In this document: positions 17,717-26,472 of the stretch, piece after piece | Layout of the letters: each line of letters begins with the position of its first letter | Position numbering within the stretch: position 1 is the stretch's first letter | NCBI RefSeq assembly: GCF_021991635.1 | Contig: NZ_JAFFJA010000023.1 | Location: 1 to 49,153 of the forward strand | Direction: 5' to 3' | Length of the DNA: 49,153 nt | From: Tepidanaerobacter sp. GT38 | GTDB taxonomy: Bacteria > Bacillota > Thermosediminibacteria > Thermosediminibacterales > Tepidanaerobacteraceae | The notes under the pieces: model-generated | Database searches by the model: none | What the model was told of the DNA's origin: nothing | The model's input: the letters and a program-made list of their open reading frames with translations, nothing else | Program-made: the position numbers and the translations under genes

Positions 17717-19138
17717 ATGAACTACGAAACAATAGTAGGTCTTGAAGTGCATGTAGAACTATCAACTAAGACAAAGATATTCTGCGGTTGCAGTACTGAA
17801 TTTAGCAAAGAACCTAACAGTCACTGCTGTCCCATTTGCCTTGGCATGCCAGGTACTATTCCGCTTATGAACAAAAGCGTTGTTGAATATGCCACAAAAG
17901 CCGGCCTTGCTTTAAACTGTCAGATAGCCGAGTTTTCAAGATTTGATAGGAAAAAGTATTTTTACCCAGACCTTCCAAAAGGCTATCAGATCTCACAGTA
18001 CTATATTCCGCTGGCAAGAAACGGGTATGTAGAGATTGATTCTAATGGCAAGAAAAAGCGCATAGGTATTAGGATTATGCATATGGAAGAAGATGCAGGT
18101 AAGCTGGTTCATGAAGAAGGAAGTTCCTATTCCCTGGTGGATTTAGATAGAGCTGGCGTACCTTTAATAGAAATAGTGTCAGAGCCCGATATGAGGTCCG
18201 GAGAGGAAGCATGGCAGTATTTAAACAACTTAAAGACAATACTTCAATATATCGAGGTATCTGACTGTAAAATTGAAGAAGGGTCTATGCGATGTGACAT
18301 AAACATTTCCCTCAGACCTGAAGGTTCTAATGAGTTCGGCACAAAAGTTGAAGTGAAAAATCTGGGTTCATTTAGAGCAGTTAAGCGTGCAATTGAATAC
18401 GAAGAAAAGCGCCAGAGGGAAATTCTTGAAAGCGGCGGAAGTATTGTTCAGGAAACCCGTAGATGGGATGAAGACAGAGGTATCACCATTTTCATGAGAG
18501 GCAAAGTGGATAACCGCTATTCCCCAGAACCAAATTTGGCTCCAGTTATTATGAGAAAAGACTGGAAAGATGAAATATCGGCACGGATACCTGAACTTCC
18601 CGGTGCTAAAAAGGAAAGGTTTATAAAGGAATATGGATTGCCTGAATACGATGCTTCTATTATAACCGCATCGAAAGTGCTTTCCAATTTCTATGAGGAA
18701 TGCGTGAAACATTATCATGACCCGAAAGTGGTAAGCAACTGGCTCATGGTTGAATTGTTGAGCATATTAAATGAAACTGGACAGGGCATAGAGGATTTGA
18801 AATTTACTCCCAAACAATTCTGCGATATGCTTGCTATGATTGACAAGGGCACCATAAGCGGAAAGATTGCTAAAGACGTTTTCCGTGAAATGTTTGCCAC
18901 AGGTAAATCTCCTGAGGCAATAGTGGAAGAAAAAGGTCTTGTCCAGATTTCTGACGAAGCTGAGCTAGAAAGTATTGCAAAACGGGTTATGGAGGCCAAT
19001 CCAAAATCAGTGGAAGATTATAAAAATGGCAAGAAGAAGGCTTTAGGTTTTCTTGTAGGGCAGGTTATGAAAGAAACCAAAGGCAAGGCCAACCCGCAGA
19101 TGATAAATGCTATTTTTAGTAGATTACTAGATCAATAA
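17717..19138 (+). CDS. gatB: GatB subunit of tRNA-dependent amidotransferase
   Basis: GatB phosphorylates Glu- or Asp-tRNA and amidates it. The 473-residue protein keeps the start [13 protein letters not shown], the four zinc cysteines (CGCS and CCPIC), [25 protein letters not shown] and the C-terminal YqeY-like tail. Some normally fixed positions differ: the usual NR before the AG.PL motif reads DR, KNLNSF reads KNLGSF, and the block usually like RSKEEAHDYRYFPEP is shortened to [12 protein letters not shown] (about residues 261-272). It lies three bases after gatA and ends the operon. Role as true GatB is likely, but it belongs to a divergent branch together with the GatA here. Confidence 0.9.
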   Translation: MNYETIVGLEVHVELSTKTKIFCGCSTEFSKEPNSHCCPICLGMPGTIPLMNKSVVEYATKAGLALNCQIAEFSRFDRKKYFYPDLPKGYQISQYYIPLARNGYVEIDSNGKKKRIGIRIMHMEEDAGKLVHEEGSSYSLVDLDRAGVPLIEIVSEPDMRSGEEAWQYLNNLKTILQYIEVSDCKIEEGSMRCDINISLRPEGSNEFGTKVEVKNLGSFRAVKRAIEYEEKRQREILESGGSIVQETRRWDEDRGITIFMRGKVDNRYSPEPNLAPVIMRKDWKDEISARIPELPGAKKERFIKEYGLPEYDASIITASKVLSNFYEECVKHYHDPKVVSNWLMVELLSILNETGQGIEDLKFTPKQFCDMLAMIDKGTISGKIAKDVFREMFATGKSPEAIVEEKGLVQISDEAELESIAKRVMEANPKSVEDYKNGKKKALGFLVGQVMKETKGKANPQMINAIFSRLLDQ

Positions 19139-19155
19139 ATTGTGTTAAAGAGATT

Positions 19156-19190
19156 GCCCCTACCTGATTAAACAAGGTAGGGGTTAATTT
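19156..19190 (+). terminator. intrinsic terminator of gatCAB
   Basis: CCCCTACCT (19157-19165) pairs with AGGTAGGGG (19175-19183), followed by TTAATTT. Confidence 0.85.
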
Positions 19191-19276
19191 ATAACAAGTT
19201 CAGTGGAAAAAGTAAGCAAACTATAGTATGATATTTATGATGAAACTACAGGACATTTAAAAAATGGAGGTTAACA

Positions 19277-20530
19277 ATGGCTATAATTAGACCCTTTAAA
19301 GCTTTTAGACCCGTTCCGGAACTGGTATCGAAGGTTGCAGCATTACCTTATGATGTAGTTACTACTAAGGAAGCTAGAGAAAAGGCTAAGGATAACAGAT
19401 ATTCCTTTTTGCATATTGACAGGCCGGAGATTGCTTTTGAAGAAGGTATAGATCCTTATGATGCAAAAGTGTATGAAAAAGCTCGGGAAAAGTTATTTGG
19501 CATGATAAATGAGAAAGTATACATACAAGATTTACAGCCCTGCTTGTACATATATCAGTTAAACAGACAAGATCGCATTCAAAAAGGTATCGTGGCATGC
19601 ACATCTATCGATGATTATATAAATGATATAATAAAAAAACATGAACATACTTTACCTTTAAAGGAGCAGGACAGGATAAATCACATAAAATACACTGATG
19701 CCCATACTGGTCCCATACTCATGACTTATAGAGAAAACTCTCAGATAACTGATATTATTGATGATTGGATATCATCTCACAGCCCTATTTACGACTTTGT
19801 TTCAATGGACAATGTCCTTCAGACCGTTTGGGTTATAGATGATGAAAAAACCATAGACGAATTGTTGGGGTTATTTGCAAAAGTTGATGCCCTTTACATC
19901 GCTGATGGCCATCATAGAGCTGCTGCAGCTGTGAAAGTGGGTCTTGAGAAAAGACAAGAAAACCCCAACTATACAGGGGATGAGGAGTTTAACTATTTCC
20001 TATCAGTAATCTTTCCGGATACTCAACTTACGATTCTGGCCTACAATAGGGTTGTTAAGGATTTAAATGGTTTAAATCAGCAGGAGTTACTCGATAAAAT
20101 AAAACAAAACTTTGACATTGTTTATGAAGGCAAAGAAGCCTTTATACCCAAAGAAAAACATTTATTTGGCATGTATATAGGCGGAAAATGGTATGGTTTA
20201 AAAGCTAAACCCGGTAGTTTTAATGAAAAAGATCCGGTTGAAAGTTTAGATGTTTCAATATTGCACAATTTGATAATAGCACCAATTTTTGATATAACAA
20301 ATCCCAGAACCGATAATAGAATTGATTTTGTAGGTGGGGCAAAAGGCGTAGAAGAACTGAAAAATAGAGTAGATAGTGGTGAAATGAGTGTGGCTTTTTC
20401 ACTATTTCCCACCCCTATAGAAGACCTTATGTGTATTGCCGATTCGGGGTGTATAATGCCGCCAAAATCCACCTGGTTTGAACCTAAGTTACAAAGCGGC
20501 ATCTTTATTCACTCAATGAGTCTCAAATAA
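19277..20530 (+). CDS. DUF1015 family protein
   Basis: A 417-residue cytoplasmic protein that starts IIRPFKAFRPVPELVSKVAALPYDVV, the standard opening of DUF1015 (PF06245). The conserved block YIADGHHRAAAA (about residues 212-223) resembles the ParB/sulfiredoxin-fold nucleotide site of the free serine kinase SerK/SbnI, so phosphoryl transfer to a small molecule is possible. GGAGG precedes the ATG. It is 26 bases ahead of an amino acid racemase gene, consistent with a role in amino acid metabolism. Function of this member is unproven. Confidence 0.85.
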   Translation: MAIIRPFKAFRPVPELVSKVAALPYDVVTTKEAREKAKDNRYSFLHIDRPEIAFEEGIDPYDAKVYEKAREKLFGMINEKVYIQDLQPCLYIYQLNRQDRIQKGIVACTSIDDYINDIIKKHEHTLPLKEQDRINHIKYTDAHTGPILMTYRENSQITDIIDDWISSHSPIYDFVSMDNVLQTVWVIDDEKTIDELLGLFAKVDALYIADGHHRAAAAVKVGLEKRQENPNYTGDEEFNYFLSVIFPDTQLTILAYNRVVKDLNGLNQQELLDKIKQNFDIVYEGKEAFIPKEKHLFGMYIGGKWYGLKAKPGSFNEKDPVESLDVSILHNLIIAPIFDITNPRTDNRIDFVGGAKGVEELKNRVDSGEMSVAFSLFPTPIEDLMCIADSGCIMPPKSTWFEPKLQSGIFIHSMSLK

Positions 20531-20556
20531 ATTAGCCATTTTTAGGGGGTCTATCG

Positions 20557-21621
20557 ATGCGTTTCCCATGTGTCACTATCAATTTAAAAAAGATAGAGCA
20601 CAATGCGGAAAAGCTAGTGAAATGGTGTAGTGAGAGACAAATTGAAGTTATGGCAGTTACAAAGGGAATTTGCGGCCTAGATAAAGTTGTCAGGACATTT
20701 ATCAAAGGCGGTGCCAAAAAGCTAGGTGATTCCAGGATCGAAAACATAGTGTCTCTAAAACAAGCAGGTATATCGATACCCATATATTTGCTTAGAATAC
20801 CGATGCTGTCAGAAGTAGAGGATGTAGTTCGATGGGCTGACGGAAGTCTAAATTCTGAGGTAAAAGTTATAGAGGCCTTATCAGCAGCCGCCAAAACTTT
20901 AGGGAAGAAACATAAAGTGATTCTAATGGTGGAGGCAGGAGACCTACGAGAAGGTGTAATGCCTGAAAATGTCTTGGATACTGTAAGTGAAATAATAAAG
21001 CTTTCAAATATAGAATTTGAAGGAATTGGAACCAATTTAGGTTGTTATGGTGGAGTAAAGGCAAGTTATGATAACATGAAATTACTGGTGGATTTAGCAA
21101 CGGACATTGAACAAACTTTTGGTATAGAAGTAAAAACTATATCCGGAGGCAATTCATCAACATTAATGCTTTTAAAACAAGGGGGCCTACCTAAAGGCAT
21201 TACACAATTCCGGTTAGGTGAGGGAATCCTATTAGGCAATGACCCCAGTACATCAAGGCCGCTGCCTGATACATACCAAGATGCTATATTGCTAAAAGCA
21301 GAGGTAATAGAAGTAAAAACCAAACCCTCATATCCCATAGGCGAAATCGGACTAGATGCTTTTGGAAATAAGCCCTTTTTCGAGGATAAAGGCCTTATGA
21401 GAAGGGCGATTGTTGCATTAGGAAAACAGGATTGCAGAATAGAAGGTCTTGCACCTGTAGACAAATCCATAGATATTCTTGGTGCCAGCAGTGACCACTT
21501 ATTGTTAGATGTAACAAAAAACAAAGATATAAAGGTTGGTTCAATTGTTGAGTTTAACCTATCATATGGTGCACTTCTCGGCTTGATGACTTCAAAATAC
21601 GTAAAAAAATATATAATATAG
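20557..21621 (+). CDS. alanine/ornithine racemase family PLP enzyme (COG3457)
   Basis: A 354-residue PLP-dependent enzyme of the alanine racemase fold. The PLP lysine lies in VMAVTKGICG (about residue 36), and the phosphate-binding segments are in the barrel (GIGTNLGCYGG, ISGGNSSTL, FRLGEGILLG). This matches the alanine/ornithine racemase group (Orr-like) found in amino acid fermenters rather than the dimeric Alr of cell-wall synthesis. AGGGGG is upstream. It follows the DUF1015 gene by 26 bases and is closed by a terminator. Ornithine is a good candidate substrate, but sequence alone does not decide. Confidence 0.8.
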   Translation: MRFPCVTINLKKIEHNAEKLVKWCSERQIEVMAVTKGICGLDKVVRTFIKGGAKKLGDSRIENIVSLKQAGISIPIYLLRIPMLSEVEDVVRWADGSLNSEVKVIEALSAAAKTLGKKHKVILMVEAGDLREGVMPENVLDTVSEIIKLSNIEFEGIGTNLGCYGGVKASYDNMKLLVDLATDIEQTFGIEVKTISGGNSSTLMLLKQGGLPKGITQFRLGEGILLGNDPSTSRPLPDTYQDAILLKAEVIEVKTKPSYPIGEIGLDAFGNKPFFEDKGLMRRAIVALGKQDCRIEGLAPVDKSIDILGASSDHLLLDVTKNKDIKVGSIVEFNLSYGALLGLMTSKYVKKYII

Positions 21622-21636
21622 ACATTTAAAAAGAAC

Positions 21637-21675
21637 AAAGAGAGGTAGAAGTTTTTGTTTCTACCTCTCTTTATT
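21637..21675. terminator. bidirectional terminator between racemase and NDH-2 genes
   Basis: AAAGAGAGGTAGAA and TTCTACCTCTCTTT form a 14-bp stem with an eight-base loop. It lies between convergent genes and can serve both. Confidence 0.9.
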
Positions 21676-21721
21676 ATTGTCAATAAAACAGCTTTATAAA
21701 TTATTGTGTCAAAGCCTCAAA

Positions 21722-23446
21722 TCAGTTTATAAGTTTAAATTCACCACGTCTAATGAGGCGTTTTATCACTTTTGAAATATAAGGTATGACATAGTAGTCA
21801 AGACCGAAGGATCGACCTGCTCCTGCCAACATTACAATGGATACTACCAAGAACCACATATCACCGGAGCCTGAGATGATAAAGTTTAGATTCATGAATA
21901 TTGACCCAAGTGCTGCTAGCACCGTGAATAAGCCGAGTATAAAGCATATTCCTAGGGCAATTTCACCTAGAGTTATCATTACCTGGAACAAATATGCGTT
22001 GGGGTAGATCACACTTTCCACAAAGTTCGCATACCACTCTGGTGTATTTGGTCCTATTGGGGCAGTAGAAGCTCCAGCTACTAGTTTATCGCCTGCTGAA
22101 AGCCATCCGCTGTTTACTTTATCAATTCCGGACATTAACCATTTGTAACCTAAGAAAATTCTTAAGATAGCTAACCACGCTGCGCTAGTGCTTACTCCGA
22201 TATGCTTTATAACCGTTGGTTTATTCCTGGTCTTGCGGAAGAATTGACGGTCAATATAATCAAAGATAAATCCAAATCCACTAATTCCGAATAGATAATG
22301 GATATCTGCCAGGTGTTTCGTGGTAGATGCAAGAAAACCTTTAAGCTTTAATCCCATTACGTCAGCAATGCAGTATTCTGATCCAATGGAAACCATATTT
22401 CCATGCAGTTTAAGTTTTAAGGGTTTTTTAGATTTGTTATTGATTTCAGCTGCTATATTGTAGGCAGCACATTGTGCCGATTGAATTGCAGATTCCACCA
22501 GGCAAGGCATAACTTCTCCTGATTTGTTCTGGTAGTAGCAATTATCTCCAATGGCATAAATTCCTGGCTCACTAGTTTCCATAAATTCGTTGACAACAAC
22601 TTTATTGCGCTTTCCGGTTTCAAGACCTATCTGACTTACTAATGAGTTAGCTTGCACACCACCAGTCCAAATTAGTGTTTTAGTGTTTATTGTTTCGCCT
22701 GATTTAAGTGTAATAGAGTTTGATGTAACATTCACAATACATGCATTAGTAAGTATTTGCACACCCTTTTTCTTTAAGTAATTAGTAGCGTTTTCAATCA
22801 GGCTGTCAGACATGGTTGGCAGGATTGTTGGCAGTGCTTCTACGACCATCAATGATACTTCACTTTTCTTTATATTGTAGTCGATGCAAAGGTCTTCAAC
22901 CCATTCCACTAATTCACCTATCATTTCAATTCCAGTATAACCACCGCCGCCAACTACAAAGGTGAGATATTCTTTTCTCTTTTCCGTGTCTTCTTCTTTG
23001 CTGGCCATTTCAAACATATTTTCAATGTGATTTCTTATCTTTATAGCATCCTCATGAGACCATAATGTGAAAGCGTTTTCTTTCATTCCGGGGATATCAA
23101 AAAAGGCAGGTTCACTTCCGCAAGCCAGAATGAGGTAGTCAAAACTATATTCGTTGTCCGCACCATAAAGCTTGCGATTCTTTACATCGACTTTGTAAAT
23201 TTCATCAACGACAAGTTTAACGCGAGTCTGGTCTAATGCAGCTTCCAGTGAATACAATATTCCGTCCTCTGGAATTCTGTTGCCGGCTATTTCATGTAAC
23301 TGAGTTAAATAAACCTGGTGAGGTGTCTTGTTTATGAGTGTGATCTCTACATTTCTATTTTTTCTAAGAAGTTTATCAAGAGTTTGGGCAGCAGTAAGAC
23401 CTCCAAAGCCACCTCCTAATACTACAATCTTTTTTTTCATTTCCAT
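21722..23446 (-). CDS. type II NADH dehydrogenase fused to a DoxX-like membrane domain
   Basis: The N-terminal 400 residues are a flavin oxidoreductase of the NDH-2 family: FAD-binding VVLGGGFGGLTAAQTL (about residues 7-22), NAD-binding VVGGGYTGIEMIGEL (about 165-179) and the second FAD motif PGIYAIGDNCYY (about 293-304). Residues about 410-560 add a DoxX/DoxD-like domain with four hydrophobic helices (AAWLAILRIFLGYKWLMSGI and following). NDH-2 enzymes move electrons from NADH to quinone; here the fused DoxX part may anchor the protein or bind the acceptor. GGGAGG precedes the start. The gene is divergent from an apbE-like gene. Confidence 0.88.
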   Translation of the reverse strand: MEMKKKIVVLGGGFGGLTAAQTLDKLLRKNRNVEITLINKTPHQVYLTQLHEIAGNRIPEDGILYSLEAALDQTRVKLVVDEIYKVDVKNRKLYGADNEYSFDYLILACGSEPAFFDIPGMKENAFTLWSHEDAIKIRNHIENMFEMASKEEDTEKRKEYLTFVVGGGGYTGIEMIGELVEWVEDLCIDYNIKKSEVSLMVVEALPTILPTMSDSLIENATNYLKKKGVQILTNACIVNVTSNSITLKSGETINTKTLIWTGGVQANSLVSQIGLETGKRNKVVVNEFMETSEPGIYAIGDNCYYQNKSGEVMPCLVESAIQSAQCAAYNIAAEINNKSKKPLKLKLHGNMVSIGSEYCIADVMGLKLKGFLASTTKHLADIHYLFGISGFGFIFDYIDRQFFRKTRNKPTVIKHIGVSTSAAWLAILRIFLGYKWLMSGIDKVNSGWLSAGDKLVAGASTAPIGPNTPEWYANFVESVIYPNAYLFQVMITLGEIALGICFILGLFTVLAALGSIFMNLNFIISGSGDMWFLVVSIVMLAGAGRSFGLDYYVIPYISKVIKRLIRRGEFKLIN

Positions 23447-23569
23447 TTTGCTAGCCTCCCTAATAATTAATACTTGTCAGCACCTTCACAAACTGGTGCA
23501 CAAAAATGTTTTATTTTTTACAAAAGGACAAACAGACTATAGACATTTTGTTCATATTCTTCTACAATA

Positions 23570-23598
23570 ATTTTACAATATATTATATTCTATGACAA
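23570..23598 (-). promoter_or_regulatory. sigma-A promoter of the NDH-2/DoxX gene
   Basis: Read on the minus strand, TTGTCA (23598-23593) and TAAAAT (23575-23570) have a 17-base spacer and a TG just before the -10. The expected leader is about 115 bases. Confidence 0.65.
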
Positions 23599-23652
23599 GA
23601 TGTAAATTCCTGCTCCTCTACTTATAAAATAAGCATAAAATTAGAACAAATC

Positions 23653-23671
23653 AAGTGATTTATATCACACT
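23653..23671. promoter_or_regulatory. Crp/Fnr- or Rex-like palindrome between ndh and apbE
   Basis: The site reads AGTGATTTATATCACA at its core, fitting the GTGA-N6-TCAC form shared by Crp/Fnr sites and the TTGTGA-type Rex site. It lies in the 356-base region (23447-23802) between two divergent redox genes. Apart from this, the minus-strand promoter and apbE ribosome site, I see nothing else in that region. Confidence 0.5.
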
Positions 23672-23802
23672 TTGTATAAAAAAATTTACAAAAGAATATT
23701 TTAGGCAGGAGTTTTTGTTTTATTTGCAGAAATTAATTAGTAAACTAAAAGATGAAGCATTAGTACAATTAGATTTACGAACTAAACAAGGAGGGGTTAG
23801 CA

Positions 23803-24855
23803 ACGGAGCCAGGTAAAATTTGGCTAAAAGTTTTAGTTACAGTTGCTGTAATTATAATAACCACAACAGCATGCATGCGCTCAAGTGAAGAAAAACCTGT
23901 GACGAAAACTAATTTTATGCTAGATACTCTAATTTCAATACAAGCTTTTGGGCCCAATGCTACAGATGCTATTAATAAAGCTTTTGAACGTATTGATGAT
24001 ATTGAAAAAAAGATGACCTCAAAAGCAGATTTTAGCGAAGTAATAAGCATCAATGAGATGGCAGGTCGGGATTTTTATAAAGTCAGCCCAGATACCTTTT
24101 TTGTCATAAAAAAAGGCCTTTATTTTTCGAACCTTTCAGAAGGCAAATTTGATATAACAGTAGGGCCTTTGGTTAAATTATGGGGTATAGGTACAGAACA
24201 TGCCCGCGTGCCATCTAAAGCCGAAATCAGCAAAATTTTACCGCTGGTAGATTATAGGCAAATAGAACTTGACGAGAAAAATAATAGTGTGTTTTTAAAA
24301 AGGCCGGGAATGTCTATTGAGTTAGGAGGTATTGCGAAAGGGTATGCTGCCGATGAAGCAGTTAAAGTATTAAGACAAAATGGCGTAAAACATGGTACAG
24401 TGGACCTGGGAGGCAATATCATAGTAATTGGAACAAAACCCGATGGAAAGCTGTGGAAGATAGGCATACAAAATCCCTTTTTTAAAACACGGGGTAGTAT
24501 TGTGGCAACCGTGGAAGTTGCAGATAAGACTTTGGTAACTTCTGGGCCTTACGAAAGATATATAGAAAAAGATGGAAAAATATATCATCATATTTTAGAT
24601 ACCCGTACGGGCTTTCCCGTTGAAAACGAGCTGATGAGTGTTACGATTATAGCGGAAAGTTCCATTGATGCTGATGCTTTATCTACGACTGTATTTGCAA
24701 TGGGTCTTGAGGAAGGAATGGATTTTGTAGAAAGTATAGAAAATATAGATGCTATTTTTATAACAAAGGATTATAAAGTGTATACAACATCAGGGGTAGA
24801 GAATCTTAATTTTAAGATAGTTGATAAGCAGTTTGAATTGGGAAAAAACATATAA
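23803..24855 (+). CDS. apbE: ApbE-like FAD:protein FMN transferase, lipoprotein with non-standard start
   Basis: ApbE attaches FMN to threonines of target proteins outside the membrane; RnfD and RnfG are classic targets. Conserved segments are NFMLDTLIS, DITVGPLVKLWGIG, GGIAKGYAADEAV, VDLGGNIIVIG, HILDTRTGFPVEN and the metal/catalytic DADALSTTVFAMG. From the first standard start (ATG 23875) the protein would lack its export signal. The same frame upstream encodes a hydrophobic helix ending ITTTAC, a lipoprotein signal, and a strong AAGGAGGGG lies at 23788-23796. Only an ACG codon (23803) is correctly spaced, so I give this as a putative start. Confidence 0.8.
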   Translation, partial: TEPGKIWLKVLVTVAVIIITTTACMRSSEEKPVTKTNFMLDTLISIQAFGPNATDAINKAFERIDDIEKKMTSKADFSEVISINEMAGRDFYKVSPDTFFVIKKGLYFSNLSEGKFDITVGPLVKLWGIGTEHARVPSKAEISKILPLVDYRQIELDEKNNSVFLKRPGMSIELGGIAKGYAADEAVKVLRQNGVKHGTVDLGGNIIVIGTKPDGKLWKIGIQNPFFKTRGSIVATVEVADKTLVTSGPYERYIEKDGKIYHHILDTRTGFPVENELMSVTIIAESSIDADALSTTVFAMGLEEGMDFVESIENIDAIFITKDYKVYTTSGVENLNFKIVDKQFELGKNI

Positions 24856-24889
24856 GATCATTCGGAAAAGAGCAGTTTAAGCAAAAATA

Positions 24890-24907
24890 TTGTTAAAGTT
24901 TTAACAA
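24890..24907. promoter_or_regulatory. Rex operator, perfect inverted repeat
   Basis: TTGTTAAAGTTTTAACAA is a perfect 18-bp inverted repeat and matches the clostridial Rex consensus TTGTTAANNNNTTAACAA. It lies 119 bases before the rex start codon, between apbE and rex. Confidence 0.85.
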
Positions 24908-24929
24908 AGATTTTGACAATAATATAACA

Positions 24930-24947
24930 TTGTGATTAATTTCACTT
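24930..24947. promoter_or_regulatory. second Rex-like site
   Basis: TTGTGATTAATTTCACTT matches the TTGTGA-N6-TCACAA form of the Rex site at most positions. It is 22 bases after the first site and just upstream of the rex promoter. Confidence 0.6.
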
Positions 24948-24953
24948 TTTCTA

Positions 24954-24982
24954 TTGTAAAAAGCATGTTATTGTGCTAGAAT
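24954..24982 (+). promoter_or_regulatory. sigma-A promoter of the rex-hyd operon
   Basis: TTGTAA (24954-24959) and TAGAAT (24977-24982) have a 17-base spacer, and TGC before the -10 makes it an extended -10. The two Rex-like sites sit directly upstream. Confidence 0.65.
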
Positions 24983-25008
24983 TGACTACGAAGGAGTGAT
25001 TTATTAAC

Positions 25009-25641
25009 ATGTTTAAGAAATTTAAAATCCCGGATGCGACTATTGGCAGGTTGTCAATGTATTCCAGGTATTTATGGGAAGCAGATGAGAAAGGGAAAAA
25101 TACTGTCTCTTCGCATGATATTGCGCAGGCTACCGGAGTCACTCCTGCTCAAGTTCGCAAAGATTTAGCCTATTTTGGTGAATTTGGCACAAGAGGTGTG
25201 GGATATAATTCTAAAGAGCTCTATAATTATATAATGAAGATTTTAGGTCTAGATAAACGCTGGTCAATTGCCATTGTTGGTGCTGGAAACCTTGGGAGAG
25301 CACTTTCGCAGTACAAAGGGTTTCAACAAAGAGGTTTTGATATAGCATGCATTTTTGATAACGACCCTAAAAAAATTGGGAAAAAGATAGCTAATATTGA
25401 TATTTACTCACTGGATTTGTTAGAAGAGAAAGTTAAGGAGCTAAATATTGTTTTAGGGATAATAGCGGTTCCTGCACCGGCAGCTCAAGACGTAGCAGAT
25501 AAACTCGTAAATGCAGGAATAAGAGGGATAATAAACTTTGCACCTGTAAATATCACAGTAAAGCAAAATATATTTGTAAGAAGAGTCGATTTAGCTGCTC
25601 AGTTAGAATATTTGACCTATTATCTGGAGGAAAGTCGATGA
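25009..25641 (+). CDS. rex: redox-sensing transcriptional repressor Rex
   Basis: Rex binds DNA when NADH is low and releases it when NADH/NAD+ rises. The 210-residue protein has an N-terminal winged helix (KIPDATIGRLSMYSRYL, then HDIAQATGVTPAQVRKDLAYFGEFGTRGVGY, about residues 4-66) and a Rossmann domain with the NADH motif GAGNLGRAL (about residues 86-94). The length is normal. AAGGAGTGA precedes the ATG. It heads the hydrogenase operon, overlaps the next gene by four bases, and has operators upstream, so autoregulation and control of hyd genes are likely. Confidence 0.95.
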   Translation: MFKKFKIPDATIGRLSMYSRYLWEADEKGKNTVSSHDIAQATGVTPAQVRKDLAYFGEFGTRGVGYNSKELYNYIMKILGLDKRWSIAIVGAGNLGRALSQYKGFQQRGFDIACIFDNDPKKIGKKIANIDIYSLDLLEEKVKELNIVLGIIAVPAPAAQDVADKLVNAGIRGIINFAPVNITVKQNIFVRRVDLAAQLEYLTYYLEESR

Positions 25642-26447
25642 AGCTATCCAAAATAAAAGAGCTCCTTAATGCAGAAGTTTTATGGGGAAAAGAGTACTTA
25701 GACATTGAGGTTTTTAATGCATGTGGAGCAGATTTAATGAGTGATATTTTAGCTGATAATAAAGCTAATGCAATACTGCTTACCGGCTTAACTCACCGGC
25801 ATATAATACAAACTACCGTTATGAGTGAATTTGCTGCAATTGTATTCGTCCGAGGCAAAATTCCTTCCAAGGATGTTATTGAACTTGCAAAAGAACAAAA
25901 AGTTCCCCTGCTTAAGACTGACTTTCCCCTTTTTGAATCCTGTGGGATTTTATATGAGGCAGGTCTCGGTCACAGTCAAGATAATAAAAAGGTTTTAGAT
26001 GCTGCTTCTGGTAGAGAATCCGAAACACCTCAAGTTATGCGACTTACTTACGATATACTTGGCAATGATTTTAACAGTGCCGGTAAAGCTGCTGAACAGG
26101 CAAAGCGAGTGTTAAAACAAATAGGCATAGATTCAAGCATAATACGAAAGGTTTCTATTGCGGCCTATGAAGCAGAAATGAATATTGTTATACACGCTTA
26201 TAAGGGGCAATTGATATTTAGCATAACTCCGAAGTATATTGAATTGACAGCTAAAGACGAAGGTCCTGGAATCCCTGATATAGAAAAAGCCATGGAAGAG
26301 GGTTATTCAACAGCTCCTGACAGAATAAGAGAATTGGGTTTTGGTGCCGGTATGGGATTGCCAAACATGAAGAAATTTTCCGATGTTTTTGAAATAGATT
26401 CTGTCGTCGGAAAAGGCACAGAAGTAAGAATGGTTATATACCTTTAG
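25638..26447 (+). CDS. DRTGG domain fused to an anti-sigma-type HATPase
   Basis: A 269-residue signalling protein. Residues 1-110 form a DRTGG domain (start KLSKIKELLNAEVLWG, then DLMSDILA). Residues about 140-269 are a GHKL ATPase of the RsbW/serine kinase type, with N-box EAEMNIVIHA, G1 box DEGPGI and G2 box GFGAGMGLPNM. It overlaps rex by ATGA and has GGAGGA upstream. Genes of this kind sit beside HydABC in several Clostridia. The role is unproven; protein serine phosphorylation in response to hydrogenase state is a plausible reading. Confidence 0.85.
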   Translation: MKLSKIKELLNAEVLWGKEYLDIEVFNACGADLMSDILADNKANAILLTGLTHRHIIQTTVMSEFAAIVFVRGKIPSKDVIELAKEQKVPLLKTDFPLFESCGILYEAGLGHSQDNKKVLDAASGRESETPQVMRLTYDILGNDFNSAGKAAEQAKRVLKQIGIDSSIIRKVSIAAYEAEMNIVIHAYKGQLIFSITPKYIELTAKDEGPGIPDIEKAMEEGYSTAPDRIRELGFGAGMGLPNMKKFSDVFEIDSVVGKGTEVRMVIYL

Positions 26448-26472
26448 CATCAGTGAAAGCTGGTGAAGATAT

